Shown here: piece by piece, positions 1 to 6,061 of the stretch
Layout of the letters: each line of letters opens with the position of its first letter
How positions within the stretch are numbered: position 1 is the first letter of the stretch
NCBI GenBank assembly: GCA_002314265.1
Contig: DCEW01000104.1
Coordinates: 1-11,328, forward strand
Reading direction: 5' to 3'
Length of the DNA stretch: 11,328 nucleotides
DNA from: Flavobacteriales bacterium UBA1820
GTDB taxonomy: Bacteria; Bacteroidota; Bacteroidia; Flavobacteriales; UBA1820
Program-made: the position numbers and the translations under genes
The notes under the pieces: generated by a model
The model's database searches: none
The model's input: only the letters and a program-made list of their open reading frames with translations
Told to the model about the DNA's origin: nothing

Positions 1-33
1 CTTGCCCGCCCAACGAGGTTTTGAACAGACGCT

Positions 34-1188
34 TTACTTCACCTTCGGAAAAGCCTCCCGCAAAGCCGCCTCGATCTCGGCCGGATGCCCGCGATAGACG
101 ATCTTTCCCTCGGGGTCGAGGAGCAAAGTCGTGGGCACGGAACGGATGGCATAAGTGTCCCCTACGTTGTCCTGGCCTTTGACTTTCTCGCCCGCATTGA
201 CATTGGCCCAGGGGAGCGCATCCTCGGCCACAGCCCGGCGCCAGTCGTCCTGCTGGTCCCACACGGCTACTCCTACCACCTCGAGGCCTGCCGGGTGGTA
301 CTTTTCATAGAGTGCGACCATATGGGGATTGTACTTGCGGCACGGGTTGCACCACGAAGCCCAGAAATCCACGACCGTCCACTTGCCACGCAGATCCGAA
401 AGACGAAGCGTATCGCCCTCGAGCGTGGTCAAGGTAAAATCGGGAGCGGTAGCTCCGACGGCCGAATGGCGTACATTGTCCACCAGTTTCCTTACCTGGC
501 GGCCATAAAGGCATTTTTGCGCCTGTTCGGAAAGCCCTTGATAGAGGCTGTCGATTACGGCAATCTCCTCCGCATCGTACGAGTAGCCCAGATCAGCCAA
601 CACCCACGCGGCAAAACGATGGTCCGGATAACGGCGGACAACGGCCTGCTGAGCCGCGAGGATGCTGTCGGCCACGGCCTGCCAGCGGGCAGAGAAACGT
701 CCCAGGGCGGCTGTATCCGTCCGGTCGAGTGCCGCATACTCCTGCCGCAGACCTACTTGCAGGATCCCCAGAGAATCGATCTGACGCACTTCGGGATATT
801 CGTACACTCCGCCCGATATTTTAGCGGAGGAGAAATCGGAAGCCTCGCCGGTAAGAGTATATTCTCCCAGACCTTCGACAAAAAGCTGCAGATAAGGCCT
901 CTGGCTGTCACTCACCGAGACCGTATCACCTTGGGGAACCAGGAACAAGCGCAAGGCTTCGTCCTTGTCGTAGGTTTTCAAGGTAAACTCTCCGGGTTTT
1001 TTGACCGTTACCGAGTCGTCGGCCACCCAGCGGTCCTGGGAGGCATGCCAGGATGCCAGCACGATCCTGTCACCGGCCTGCAGTCCCTCGATATGGCCTG
1101 TAATGGTGTTTTTACGTACCTGCGTGCAGGAAAAGAAAAAACACAACACGAGAAAAACAATGGCGAACCATTTTGCGTAATGTTTCAT
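34..1188 (-). CDS. TlpA-like thiol-disulfide oxidoreductase lipoprotein
   Basis: Envelope thioredoxin-fold protein of 384 residues, probably a lipoprotein that reduces or isomerises protein disulfides outside the cytoplasm. The N-terminus has a hydrophobic signal ending FFFSC, so C21 is the likely lipidated residue; F at -3 is less usual than L. Residues about 28-90 resemble the DUF4369 beta-rich domain that often precedes thioredoxin domains in Bacteroidota. A helical linker follows (about 130-240). The thioredoxin domain starts near GATAPDFTL (245) and contains FWASWCNPC with catalytic C280 and C283, the downstream GKW/VVDFW strand, and the cis-proline loop SVPTT (P352). It is the second gene of a minus-strand operon, 34 bp after the cysteine-less paralogue, and I see no promoter in the gap. 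The ATG is preferred because it starts the signal peptide. The substrate is not predictable from sequence. Confidence 0.9.
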   Translation of the reverse strand: MKHYAKWFAIVFLVLCFFFSCTQVRKNTITGHIEGLQAGDRIVLASWHASQDRWVADDSVTVKKPGEFTLKTYDKDEALRLFLVPQGDTVSVSDSQRPYLQLFVEGLGEYTLTGEASDFSSAKISGGVYEYPEVRQIDSLGILQVGLRQEYAALDRTDTAALGRFSARWQAVADSILAAQQAVVRRYPDHRFAAWVLADLGYSYDAEEIAVIDSLYQGLSEQAQKCLYGRQVRKLVDNVRHSAVGATAPDFTLTTLEGDTLRLSDLRGKWTVVDFWASWCNPCRKYNPHMVALYEKYHPAGLEVVGVAVWDQQDDWRRAVAEDALPWANVNAGEKVKGQDNVGDTYAIRSVPTTLLLDPEGKIVYRGHPAEIEAALREAFPKVK

Positions 1189-1222
1189 CGGGTAGATATG
1201 TGTTTAAGGTTATTTTGCGTTT

Positions 1223-2359
1223 CTATTCGGTCTGCGGGGTGGCAAAAACCTCCTCCAACTTGGCAAACAACCCTGCAGGTCGGCCTCGGAAGGCGATCTT
1301 TCCTTCGGGGTCGATGAGTATGGCCGTCGGAAAAGAGTACAGGGCAAAGAGCGAAACGACATCCGGGCTGCCGTCGAGCGTCCGGGACACGTACGCCTGA
1401 GCCCAGGGAAGGCTGTCCTGCGGTTCTGCCTGATGCGTCTGGTACGTCTGGGGATGGCACACGGCAATGGAAATGACTTCCAGCCCCTTGTCCCGATACT
1501 GCTCATAGGCGCGCTCCCACTGCGGAAGGTCCCTTCGGGAAGAAGGCTCATCCGGCGACCAGAAGTCCAAGGCCACCCACTTGCCCCGGTAGTGCGAGGG
1601 AGAGACCGGTTCGCCCTGCGGAGAAGTAAAGGTGAGCCGCGGGACGGAGGCCCCTTCCGAGGCTGCGAGAGAAGCATAGATCTCTTCGTTGGCCACTTCG
1701 CCGGCATGAGTATTGCGCGCCCCACCGTTGAGGCTGTTGTACAACCTGCGGACACGCTCCAGCGAGGTCTCCTCGGGAATGCGGCGCAGCAATTCGCTCA
1801 CCAAATACGCAGAAAACCCATTCTCGGGATGGTACACGATGAAACGCTCCTGAGCATATACCAACTCGCGCCGCGTCTTTTCCCAAAGCGACACCAACGT
1901 ATCCTCCTGTCCGCCCGAGAGCCGTATCCGGTTACCCAAGCGGCTCAAGGAGTCTTCCAGCGCCACGATGGAACGCATCTCGGACGAATCGTACAATCCG
2001 CCGGAAAGCCCCGCACGAAGTGCGGCTGCTTGCGGTTCGAGATCGATGGTATATTCCACCCCCTCTTCGGAAAATACCGCCACATCGCCCTGGCGCCCAT
2101 CCTTCGTACGGAAAGACACACCGAAGAGCCGTCCTGTCCGATCGATCGGCAAGGCAAACGTATCGACCTGCTGCGGTAAAACTACCAGAGTGTCCTCTTG
2201 GGCCACCACACCGATCCGGTCGATTTCCGTCAGGATCAGAGTATCTCCGGCCTCTGCACCGACGATCCGAATACGGGAAACGCCCTCCGTCTGCGCCATC
2301 ACCGGGCACATTCCCCCGAAGGCAAGCAGCAAGACGGCGATCTTTTTTACCAATTTCAT
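1223..2359 (-). CDS. Secreted TlpA-like thioredoxin-fold protein lacking the CxxC cysteines
   Basis: Paralogue of the downstream TlpA gene (378 residues) with the same layout: a signal peptide (probable cleavage VMA|Q near residue 22), an N-terminal beta-rich region, a shared GG-x-Y-x3-E segment (about 120-128), a helical middle and a C-terminal thioredoxin fold. That fold keeps GKWVALDFW (259-267), the LEVISIAV strand and a cis-proline loop SFPT (P344). Where the neighbour has SWCNPCR, this protein has PDEPSSR, so the two catalytic cysteines align with E271 and S274. Only two cysteines remain: C18 in the signal peptide and C301 outside the active site. A normal thiol redox reaction is therefore unlikely; I infer a binding, chaperone or regulatory role, perhaps with the neighbouring oxidoreductase. 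The frame is open and intact, so it does not look like a pseudogene. It is first in the operon, after a roughly 110-nt leader from the promoter at 2475-2503. Confidence 0.87.
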   Translation of the reverse strand: MKLVKKIAVLLLAFGGMCPVMAQTEGVSRIRIVGAEAGDTLILTEIDRIGVVAQEDTLVVLPQQVDTFALPIDRTGRLFGVSFRTKDGRQGDVAVFSEEGVEYTIDLEPQAAALRAGLSGGLYDSSEMRSIVALEDSLSRLGNRIRLSGGQEDTLVSLWEKTRRELVYAQERFIVYHPENGFSAYLVSELLRRIPEETSLERVRRLYNSLNGGARNTHAGEVANEEIYASLAASEGASVPRLTFTSPQGEPVSPSHYRGKWVALDFWSPDEPSSRRDLPQWERAYEQYRDKGLEVISIAVCHPQTYQTHQAEPQDSLPWAQAYVSRTLDGSPDVVSLFALYSFPTAILIDPEGKIAFRGRPAGLFAKLEEVFATPQTE

Positions 2360-2416
2360 AACACAACACGATTACTGTTTTCTTGTCGCCAAGGGATCTT
2401 CTGCACCCCTTGAAAA

Positions 2417-2440
2417 GGTGGTTTTCAGGGAGAAAACACC
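2417..2440 (-). terminator. Leader hairpin followed by a short T-run (possible attenuator)
   Basis: Read on the minus strand, GGTGTTTTC and GAAAACCACC form a 9-bp stem with one bulged base and a 5-nt loop. TTTTC follows immediately. The structure lies between the predicted promoter (2475-2503) and the ATG at 2359, inside the leader of the TlpA-like operon. A hairpin plus T-run resembles an intrinsic terminator, so it could act as an attenuator. The T-run is short (four) and no known riboswitch class is recognisable. Confidence is low. Confidence 0.3.
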
Positions 2441-2474
2441 TCGCCCGGCAAAAAAACGACCATGAATCCAAAGA

Positions 2475-2503
2475 CAAATATAGCGAAAATAGGCAAAGGC
2501 AAA
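2475..2503 (-). promoter_or_regulatory. Bacteroidota-type promoter for the TlpA-like operon
   Basis: On the minus strand TATATTTG (2482 down to 2475) matches the Bacteroidota -7 element TAnnTTTG. A TTTG at 2503-2500 could be the -33 element, with a 17-nt spacer, slightly shorter than the usual 19-21. Transcription would start near 2468 and give a leader of about 110 nt before the ATG at 2359. It is the only good match upstream of the operon. Confidence 0.5.
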
Positions 2504-2517
2504 CGCAACGAACGTAG

Positions 2518-2624
2518 GGGGAAAACGAAGTTTTCACCCGGGGCGATTGCCCAGGCACATCCGTATATTGTGAAAACATACCAAAAGCCAAGCGCAGCGG
2601 GAAAAGGGAAATGAAGTTTTCTTC
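2518..2624. repeat. Cluster of small inverted repeats in a divergent intergenic region
   Basis: The 394-bp gap 2360-2753 has no supported gene. Its core holds three hairpins: GGG-GAAAAC-GAA-GTTTTC-A-CCC (2518-2539, one bulge), GGGC-GATT-GCCC (2541-2552) and GAAG-TTTT-CTTC (2613-2624). The first and third share the 9-mer GAAGTTTTC as a direct repeat (2527-2535 and 2613-2621). The cluster lies between the minus-strand promoter at 2475-2503 and a plus-strand -7 element at 2648-2655. This could be a dispersed intergenic repeat or a divergent control region; one copy cannot tell these apart. Between 2660 and 2753 I see only a 16-codon ORF without support. Confidence 0.4.
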
Positions 2625-2647
2625 GCGGGATTTATCAATAGACATTC

Positions 2648-2655
2648 TATCTTTG
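2648..2655 (+). promoter_or_regulatory. Possible -7 element for the small secreted-protein gene
   Basis: TATCTTTG matches TAnnTTTG exactly. No TTTG is present at the expected -33 spacing; the nearest T-rich block, TTTTC near 2618, is too far away. If used, it gives a leader of about 90 nt before the ATG at 2754. It is the best candidate in the gap on this strand. Confidence 0.35.
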
Positions 2656-2753
2656 TTCAAAGACGTCAAGCATTTAGAAAGCAATCGGGATGTCTGTCCG
2701 CAATGCGTTTAAAAATAATCCCCCTTCTGTGGACTCGTAAATCATAAATCCAT

Positions 2754-3191
2754 ATGGGAAATGTAAAATCCATTGCCTTCTGTTTGATCCTGCTGTTTTT
2801 GGGGGTGAATGCAGGAAATCTGCATGGACAAAATAAATCCCAGATACAGCCATATCGAATAGAACGCATTAAAAAAAAGAACAACTGGTACTTTATCTAT
2901 GCGAGCCGAAACGATTCGCTTTTCAAAATAGTATCCAAAAAACCTGCTGATAAAGATAAATATACTCTTTATAACAAGATCCGGAGACATAAAAGGTATG
3001 ATCTGGTCTTGGAAGCTTATTCCGACCATGCACCCATAATCAATGGAGTAAAAGCCGTAATACCTGGATATACAGGAGGATTTTGTCTTGATCGTTGTAC
3101 TACTGTCATGTCGGAGCCTCGAAACGGGATATGGGATTTATATTATTCTCCCAATTTGAAGGGGATACATTATCTCCCCCCAAAAAAGTAA
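2754..3191 (+). CDS. Small secreted protein of unknown function
   Basis: This 145-residue product is not assigned to any family. The N-terminus is a clear export signal: a basic start, a hydrophobic core (about 7-20) and likely cleavage near NAG (21) or HGQ (26). The mature part is strongly basic (IKKKNNW, KIRRHKRYD) and rich in aromatic residues. It has a motif YASRNDSLFKIVSKK and two closely spaced cysteines in GGFCLDRC that could form a disulfide in the periplasm or outside the cell. The gene is clearly richer in A+T than rnhB or the TlpA genes, which suggests acquisition or a fast-evolving accessory gene. The ATG is chosen because it begins the signal peptide. It stands alone, 126 bp before rnhB. 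The coding call rests on the intact frame and signal peptide. Confidence 0.7.
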   Translation: MGNVKSIAFCLILLFLGVNAGNLHGQNKSQIQPYRIERIKKKNNWYFIYASRNDSLFKIVSKKPADKDKYTLYNKIRRHKRYDLVLEAYSDHAPIINGVKAVIPGYTGGFCLDRCTTVMSEPRNGIWDLYYSPNLKGIHYLPPKK

Positions 3192-3287
3192 GGGGCAATA
3201 TCTCCTTCCGAGACCGTCAAACAGTCTTATATTTGGCAGAATAGCATTAAAGCCCCTACAAACCGCAACCTGTATCGTGAAAATACA

Positions 3288-3295
3288 TACATTTG
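3288..3295 (+). promoter_or_regulatory. Possible -7 element for rnhB
   Basis: TACATTTG matches TAnnTTTG and lies 22 bp before the rnhB ATG, implying a very short leader. No good -33 TTTG lies 19-21 bp upstream. The rest of the 126-bp gap has only a widely spaced AGGGGC (3191-3196) / GCCCCT (3252-3257) inverted repeat. Confidence 0.4.
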
Positions 3296-3317
3296 TAGAA
3301 AGACTATCGCAAGGAAC

Positions 3318-3929
3318 ATGCCGTTAAAACACTGGGACGATCCCGCCCTGACGGTAGCCGGCACCGACGAAGCCGGCCGAGGATGTCTGGCCGGGCCGGT
3401 AACGGCCGCCGCTGTCATCCTGCCGACGGACTACTTCCATCCGCTGCTCAACGACTCGAAACAACTCTCCGAGCGGCAGCGGGAGACTGTGCGCCAGGAC
3501 ATCGAGCGCCGAGCCGTCTCCTGGGCCATTACCCACGTGTGGCCCGAGCGCATCGACCAGATCAACATCCTCTGGGCCGCGGTGGAAGCGATGCAACAAA
3601 GCGTCGCCCAGCTTTCCCCCCGCCCCGACCTGCTGCTGGTGGATGGCAACCGCTTCCGCAGCCGGGATGAGATCCCGTACCGCTGCATCGTCAAAGGCGA
3701 CGCGACCTACGCCTGCATCGCCGCCGCTTCCATCCTGGCCAAAACCGAGCGCGACCGCCTGATGAAGCAGCTCGCCGAACAATACCCCCAGTACGGCTGG
3801 GAAAAGAACAAAGGCTACCCCAGTCCCGCACACCGCGCCGCGATCGCCGCTTGGGGACCCTCGCCCCTGCACCGGCGCACTTTCCGCCTGCTGGACGATC
3901 AGACGCGACTGGCCTTCCCCGAGAAATAA
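3318..3929 (+). CDS. rnhB: Ribonuclease HII
   Basis: Cytoplasmic endonuclease that cuts the RNA strand of RNA-DNA hybrids and removes single ribonucleotides misincorporated into DNA. At 203 residues it has normal length for bacterial RNase HII. The family signature is plain: AGTDEAGRGCLAGPV at 14-28 carries the first two metal-binding residues D17 and E18 and the GRG loop that recognises the RNA-DNA junction. LLLVDGNR supplies D109, and KGDATYACIAAASILAK supplies D128. The conserved C-terminal block YGWEKNKGYPSPAHRAAI (159-176) is also present. All four catalytic acids are intact. Its GC-rich codon use matches the host but not the genes on either side. The original downstream neighbour was probably the lipoprotein now at 5048, before the IS630 element inserted 13 bp after the stop. 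Confidence 0.97.
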   Translation: MPLKHWDDPALTVAGTDEAGRGCLAGPVTAAAVILPTDYFHPLLNDSKQLSERQRETVRQDIERRAVSWAITHVWPERIDQINILWAAVEAMQQSVAQLSPRPDLLLVDGNRFRSRDEIPYRCIVKGDATYACIAAASILAKTERDRLMKQLAEQYPQYGWEKNKGYPSPAHRAAIAAWGPSPLHRRTFRLLDDQTRLAFPEK

Positions 3930-3942
3930 GGTTATTCACTTA

Positions 3943-3959
3943 AGTAAGTGATCTAAAAT
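3943..3959 (+). repeat. Left terminal inverted repeat of the IS630 element
   Basis: AGTAAGTGATCTAAAAT, preceded by TA. It aligns with the reverse complement of 5031-5046 at about 13 of 17 positions with one gap. Similarity may continue weakly inward through a T-rich stretch. Confidence 0.75.
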
Positions 3960-4017
3960 ATTTTTATATTCAGCACAAAATATTAATATTGTATCATGTT
4001 ATTGCAAAATGTAAATC

Positions 4018-5025
4018 ATGAAACATATAAAAGTGCTTTCATTAAGTGAGGCTGATCGCCTCAAACTAGAGAAAGGCTATCAATGGCCCTACTCATAACT
4101 ATCGTATCAGATGTAAATCCATATTGTTGAAGTCATCAGGAAAATCAGCTTCAGAAATAGCTGAAATATTCGATGTGACAATACCAACAGTATGCGAATG
4201 GATAAAACGTTATAAAGAAAATGGTATCAAAGGCTTGGAAACCCGTCCTGGCCAAGGTCGTAAACCTATAATGGATTGTTCCGATGAAGAAGCAGCCCGT
4301 AAGGCTATAGAGGAAGATCGCCAAAGTGTATCAAAAGCACGAGAGGCCTGGGAAAAGGCTTCGGGTAAAAAAGCCAGAGACATTACCTTCAAACGTTTTT
4401 TAGGAGCATTGGTGCAAGATATAGGCGAATAAGAAAACGCCCAAGGGGTATACCCTCACCGCAACTCTACACATACAAGAAAGAGAAGTTGCAAGAACTT
4501 GAAAGCCTTGATTCCAAAGGTAAAATAGAACTTTATTATGCTGATGAAAGTCATGTATGTACCGATGGTTATGTATCTTACGGATGGCTGTTCAAAGATG
4601 AGAATGTCTATATTCCATCCGAGAAAGCTGCAAGACTTAATATCTTTGGCATGATTACCAGAAGGAATCAATAGAAAGGTTTTACAACACAGGAAGCCAT
4701 CAATGCAGACAGGATTGTGGATTATCTTGACAGGTTCTCTTTTGAGGTAAAGAAGAAAACGGTGGTTGTACTTGATAATGCTTCTGTCCATAGGAACCGG
4801 AAGGTAAAGGAAATGAGAAAGATATGGGAGGATAGAGGATTATTCCTTTTCTATCTTCCACCATACTCTCCGGAACTTAATCCTGCCGAGACACTATGGC
4901 GTATATTGAAAGGCAAATGGATAAGACCTGCTGATTACAATACTAAGGACTCTCTTTTCTATTGTACAAACAGGGCACTTGCATCTGTCGGCACGAACTT
5001 ATTTGTGAATTACTCATATGTATAA
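4018..5025 (+). pseudogene. IS630-family transposase (two-frame gene, inactivated)
   Basis: The protein can be followed through the element in three pieces. Frame 1 from the ATG at 4018 encodes MKHIKVLSLSEADRLKLEKG, then hits a stop at 4096. Frame 2 continues the same protein from about 4082 (GPTHNYRIRCKSILLKS), giving the helix-turn-helix region (SASEIAEIFDVT, VCEWIKRY) and ending at 4432; an indel near 4081-4086 therefore broke the N-terminus. Frame 1 takes over again with RYRRIRKRP and the catalytic domain: YYADESH (D), VVLDNASVH (D) and NPAETLWR (E). The switch near 4400 sits on a slippery heptamer and may be natural, because IS630 elements often encode two overlapping frames. An in-frame TAG at 4672-4674 interrupts the catalytic domain after MITRRNQ, and the frame resumes at once with KGFTTQEAI. 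Full-length transposase cannot be made. Confidence 0.88.
4396..4402 (+). other. Candidate -1 ribosomal frameshift heptamer T TTT TTA
   Basis: In the frame of the helix-turn-helix ORF the codons read cgT TTT TTA, a canonical X XXY YYZ slippery heptamer. A -1 slip here changes FKRFL-GALVQDIGE-stop into FKRFL-RSIGARYRRIRKRP, which runs without a stop into the catalytic ORF and reads as coherent transposase sequence. I see no strong stem-loop within the usual 5-9 nt downstream; the palindrome GGGTATACCC near 4445 is too far away to be a confident stimulator. Confidence 0.6.
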
Positions 5026-5036
5026 AGTTAATTTTG
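5002..5036 (+). promoter_or_regulatory. Possible outward promoter at the right end of the IS
   Basis: TAATTTTG (5029-5036) matches TAnnTTTG and overlaps the right inverted repeat. TTTG at 5002-5005 could be the -33 element with a 23-nt spacer, a little longer than usual. Transcription would start a few bases before the ATG at 5048, pointing out of the element into the lipoprotein gene. This would be a near-leaderless transcript, so the call is tentative. Confidence 0.35.
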
Positions 5037-5046
5037 AATAGTTACT
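5031..5046 (-). repeat. Right terminal inverted repeat of the IS630 element
   Basis: Read inward on the minus strand it is AGTAACTATTCAAAAT, matching the left end. The flanking TA at 5047-5048 contributes its A to the start codon of the next gene. Confidence 0.75.
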
Positions 5047-5047
5047 T

Positions 5048-5470
5048 ATGAAAATTTTTATATCTCTAATTGCGCTATTTAATGTGCTTCTATCATGTTC
5101 TTGTTCATCACGTATTTCATATGAAAATTATGAAAATAAAATATACAAAGTTACGCTCAAACAAAAGTCCAATATCATTGTAGGTTTCATTATTTCAAAT
5201 AAAGAGACAAACTCTAAACTGGCTTTTACTCCGTCATTAATTATGATTGATGGAGAAATACCTGAAGGAAGTCTCAGGTCTGATTATAATAGTACAGATG
5301 AAACAGTGCTTTATCAATGCGATTCTACATATTGTATAGATACAGATTCTATTTCAATTGCCTTTGCATTGGAGGTCTTAAATCATAAAAGACTGGATTT
5401 GTTAATATACAATTCCCAGCTACAAGATTATAAAGATGAAAACTGTACATTACTGAAACAGTCTAAATAA
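5048..5470 (+). CDS. Small lipoprotein of unknown function
   Basis: A 140-residue product that I do not recognise. The N-terminus is a lipoprotein signal: MKIF, a hydrophobic core and LLSC with C17 as the probable lipidated residue (C19 follows). The mature protein is rich in Ser, Asn, Asp and Tyr, with an alternating pattern suggesting a small beta-rich fold, and three further cysteines (in YQCDSTYC and ENCT). The gene is AT-rich, unlike rnhB and the genes downstream. The IS630 element lies directly upstream, and the A of this ATG is the second base of the IS target duplication. Before insertion the gene lay 12 nt after rnhB, probably in one transcript. Expression now depends on readthrough or on a promoter inside the IS. 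The frame is intact. Confidence 0.72.
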   Translation: MKIFISLIALFNVLLSCSCSSRISYENYENKIYKVTLKQKSNIIVGFIISNKETNSKLAFTPSLIMIDGEIPEGSLRSDYNSTDETVLYQCDSTYCIDTDSISIAFALEVLNHKRLDLLIYNSQLQDYKDENCTLLKQSK

Positions 5471-5524
5471 ATCAACTGGAATATATTCTTATCTATCTTT
5501 ACCCACCCGTAAAAACTCTTTGCC

Positions 5525-5956
5525 ATGAAAAAATTCCTGTTTATCGGCGCTCCGCTTCCCCCCAAAGCCTATGGCTGGGTAGCACTCTTCCTGCGCCTGT
5601 TTGTCGGGATCCTCATGCTGACGCATGCCTTCCCGAAGATCGCCAACTACCCGACCCTGTCGCTCACTTTTCCCGATCCGCTGGGCATCGGAAGCCAGCT
5701 CTCGCTGCTGCTCACCCTGCTGGCCGAAGGGCTTTGCTCGCTGCTGGTGATCGCCGGAGCCCTTACGCGACTGGCCGTGCTCCCGCTGGTGTTCAACATG
5801 TGCATCGCCGCTTTCGTGGTGCACGCAGGACAAGGCTTTGCCCAGAAAGAACTGGCGGTGCTGTACCTGGGCTTTTACCTGCTCATCCTCGCTCTGGGGC
5901 CGGGACGCCTGTCGGTCGACCGGTTCCTGTTCCGCGAATCGTACGAAAACGACTGA
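5525..5956 (+). CDS. DoxX-family inner-membrane protein
   Basis: A 143-residue integral membrane protein of typical DoxX-family size, with four predicted helices at about 19-35, 58-78, 83-101 and 108-125. Family features are RLFVGILMLTHAFPKI in the first helix and loop, a second helix LLAEGLCSLLVIAGALTRLA with the characteristic Glu and the LTR turn, and a final helix ending in GPGRLSVDRFL, the usual DoxX ending (GPGxxSxD). The family is linked to redox and respiratory complexes in some bacteria, but the biochemical role of this protein is not known. GC-rich composition returns here after the AT-rich island. A weak -7-like TATCTTTA lies at 5494-5501, without a -33 match. Because the next gene has its own promoter, this one is probably transcribed alone. 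Confidence 0.88.
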   Translation: MKKFLFIGAPLPPKAYGWVALFLRLFVGILMLTHAFPKIANYPTLSLTFPDPLGIGSQLSLLLTLLAEGLCSLLVIAGALTRLAVLPLVFNMCIAAFVVHAGQGFAQKELAVLYLGFYLLILALGPGRLSVDRFLFRESYEND

Positions 5957-5972
5957 CCCTGCCCTGCTTCCG

Positions 5973-6004
5973 TTTGTATCCCGGCCGAGGTTTGTTTACC
6001 TTTG
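5973..6004 (+). promoter_or_regulatory. Bacteroidota-type promoter for the lipoprotein-dprA operon
   Basis: TTTG (5973-5976), a 20-nt spacer and TACCTTTG (5997-6004) give a textbook -33/-7 pair, the best in the window. Transcription should start near 6010. This excludes the in-frame ATG at 6002 as the start of the downstream gene, because that codon lies inside the -7 element. Confidence 0.7.
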
Positions 6005-6061
6005 TGGGAAAGAAACCCCGGTAGGGGAATGAATCCCTTCCCCACGACCGGAAAAAACGAT

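Larger units (their letters stand above)
3943..5046 (+). mobile_element. IS630-family insertion sequence, decayed
   Basis: An IS element of about 1.1 kb. Its ends are imperfect inverted repeats: AGTAAGTGATCTAAAAT at the left, and AGTAACTATTCAAAAT reading inward from the right. Both are flanked by TA (3941-3942 and 5047-5048), as expected for the TA target duplication of the IS630/Tc1 group. Inside is a transposase with the IS630 DDE residues (D codon 4543, D codon 4774, E codon 4888) but with two inactivating lesions. The left end also has an AT-rich stretch with the palindrome AATATTAATATT (3979-3990) before the transposase start. At the left junction, host bases and IS bases together form TCACTTA-AG-TAAGTGA (3936-3951). 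The element could move only if a related copy supplied transposase. Boundaries were set by hand alignment, with an uncertainty of a few bases. Confidence 0.85.

Noticed and set aside
85..1317. 410-codon plus-strand ORF opposite the TlpA-like lipoprotein
   Set aside because: It is antisense to a gene with a clear signal peptide and CNPC motif, has no recognisable domain, and reflects the GC-rich composition.
1932..2684. 250-codon minus-strand ORF running from the intergenic region into the cysteine-less TlpA-like gene
   Set aside because: Its 3' two-thirds is an off-frame reading of a real gene, and its 5' part covers the hairpins and promoter of the intergenic region.
2690..2740. Small ORF (16 codons) before the secreted-protein gene
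   Set aside because: It is too short, has no start signal or conservation evidence, and does not overlap the next gene in a way that suggests a leader peptide.
3191..3257. AGGGGC / GCCCCT inverted repeat considered as a terminator
   Set aside because: The arms are only 6 bp and are separated by about 55 nt, with no T-run after them.
6002..6061. Upstream in-frame ATG codons (6002, 6029) for the large lipoprotein
   Set aside because: 6002 lies inside the -7 element, and starting at either would place about 10-20 polar residues before an otherwise standard lipoprotein signal.
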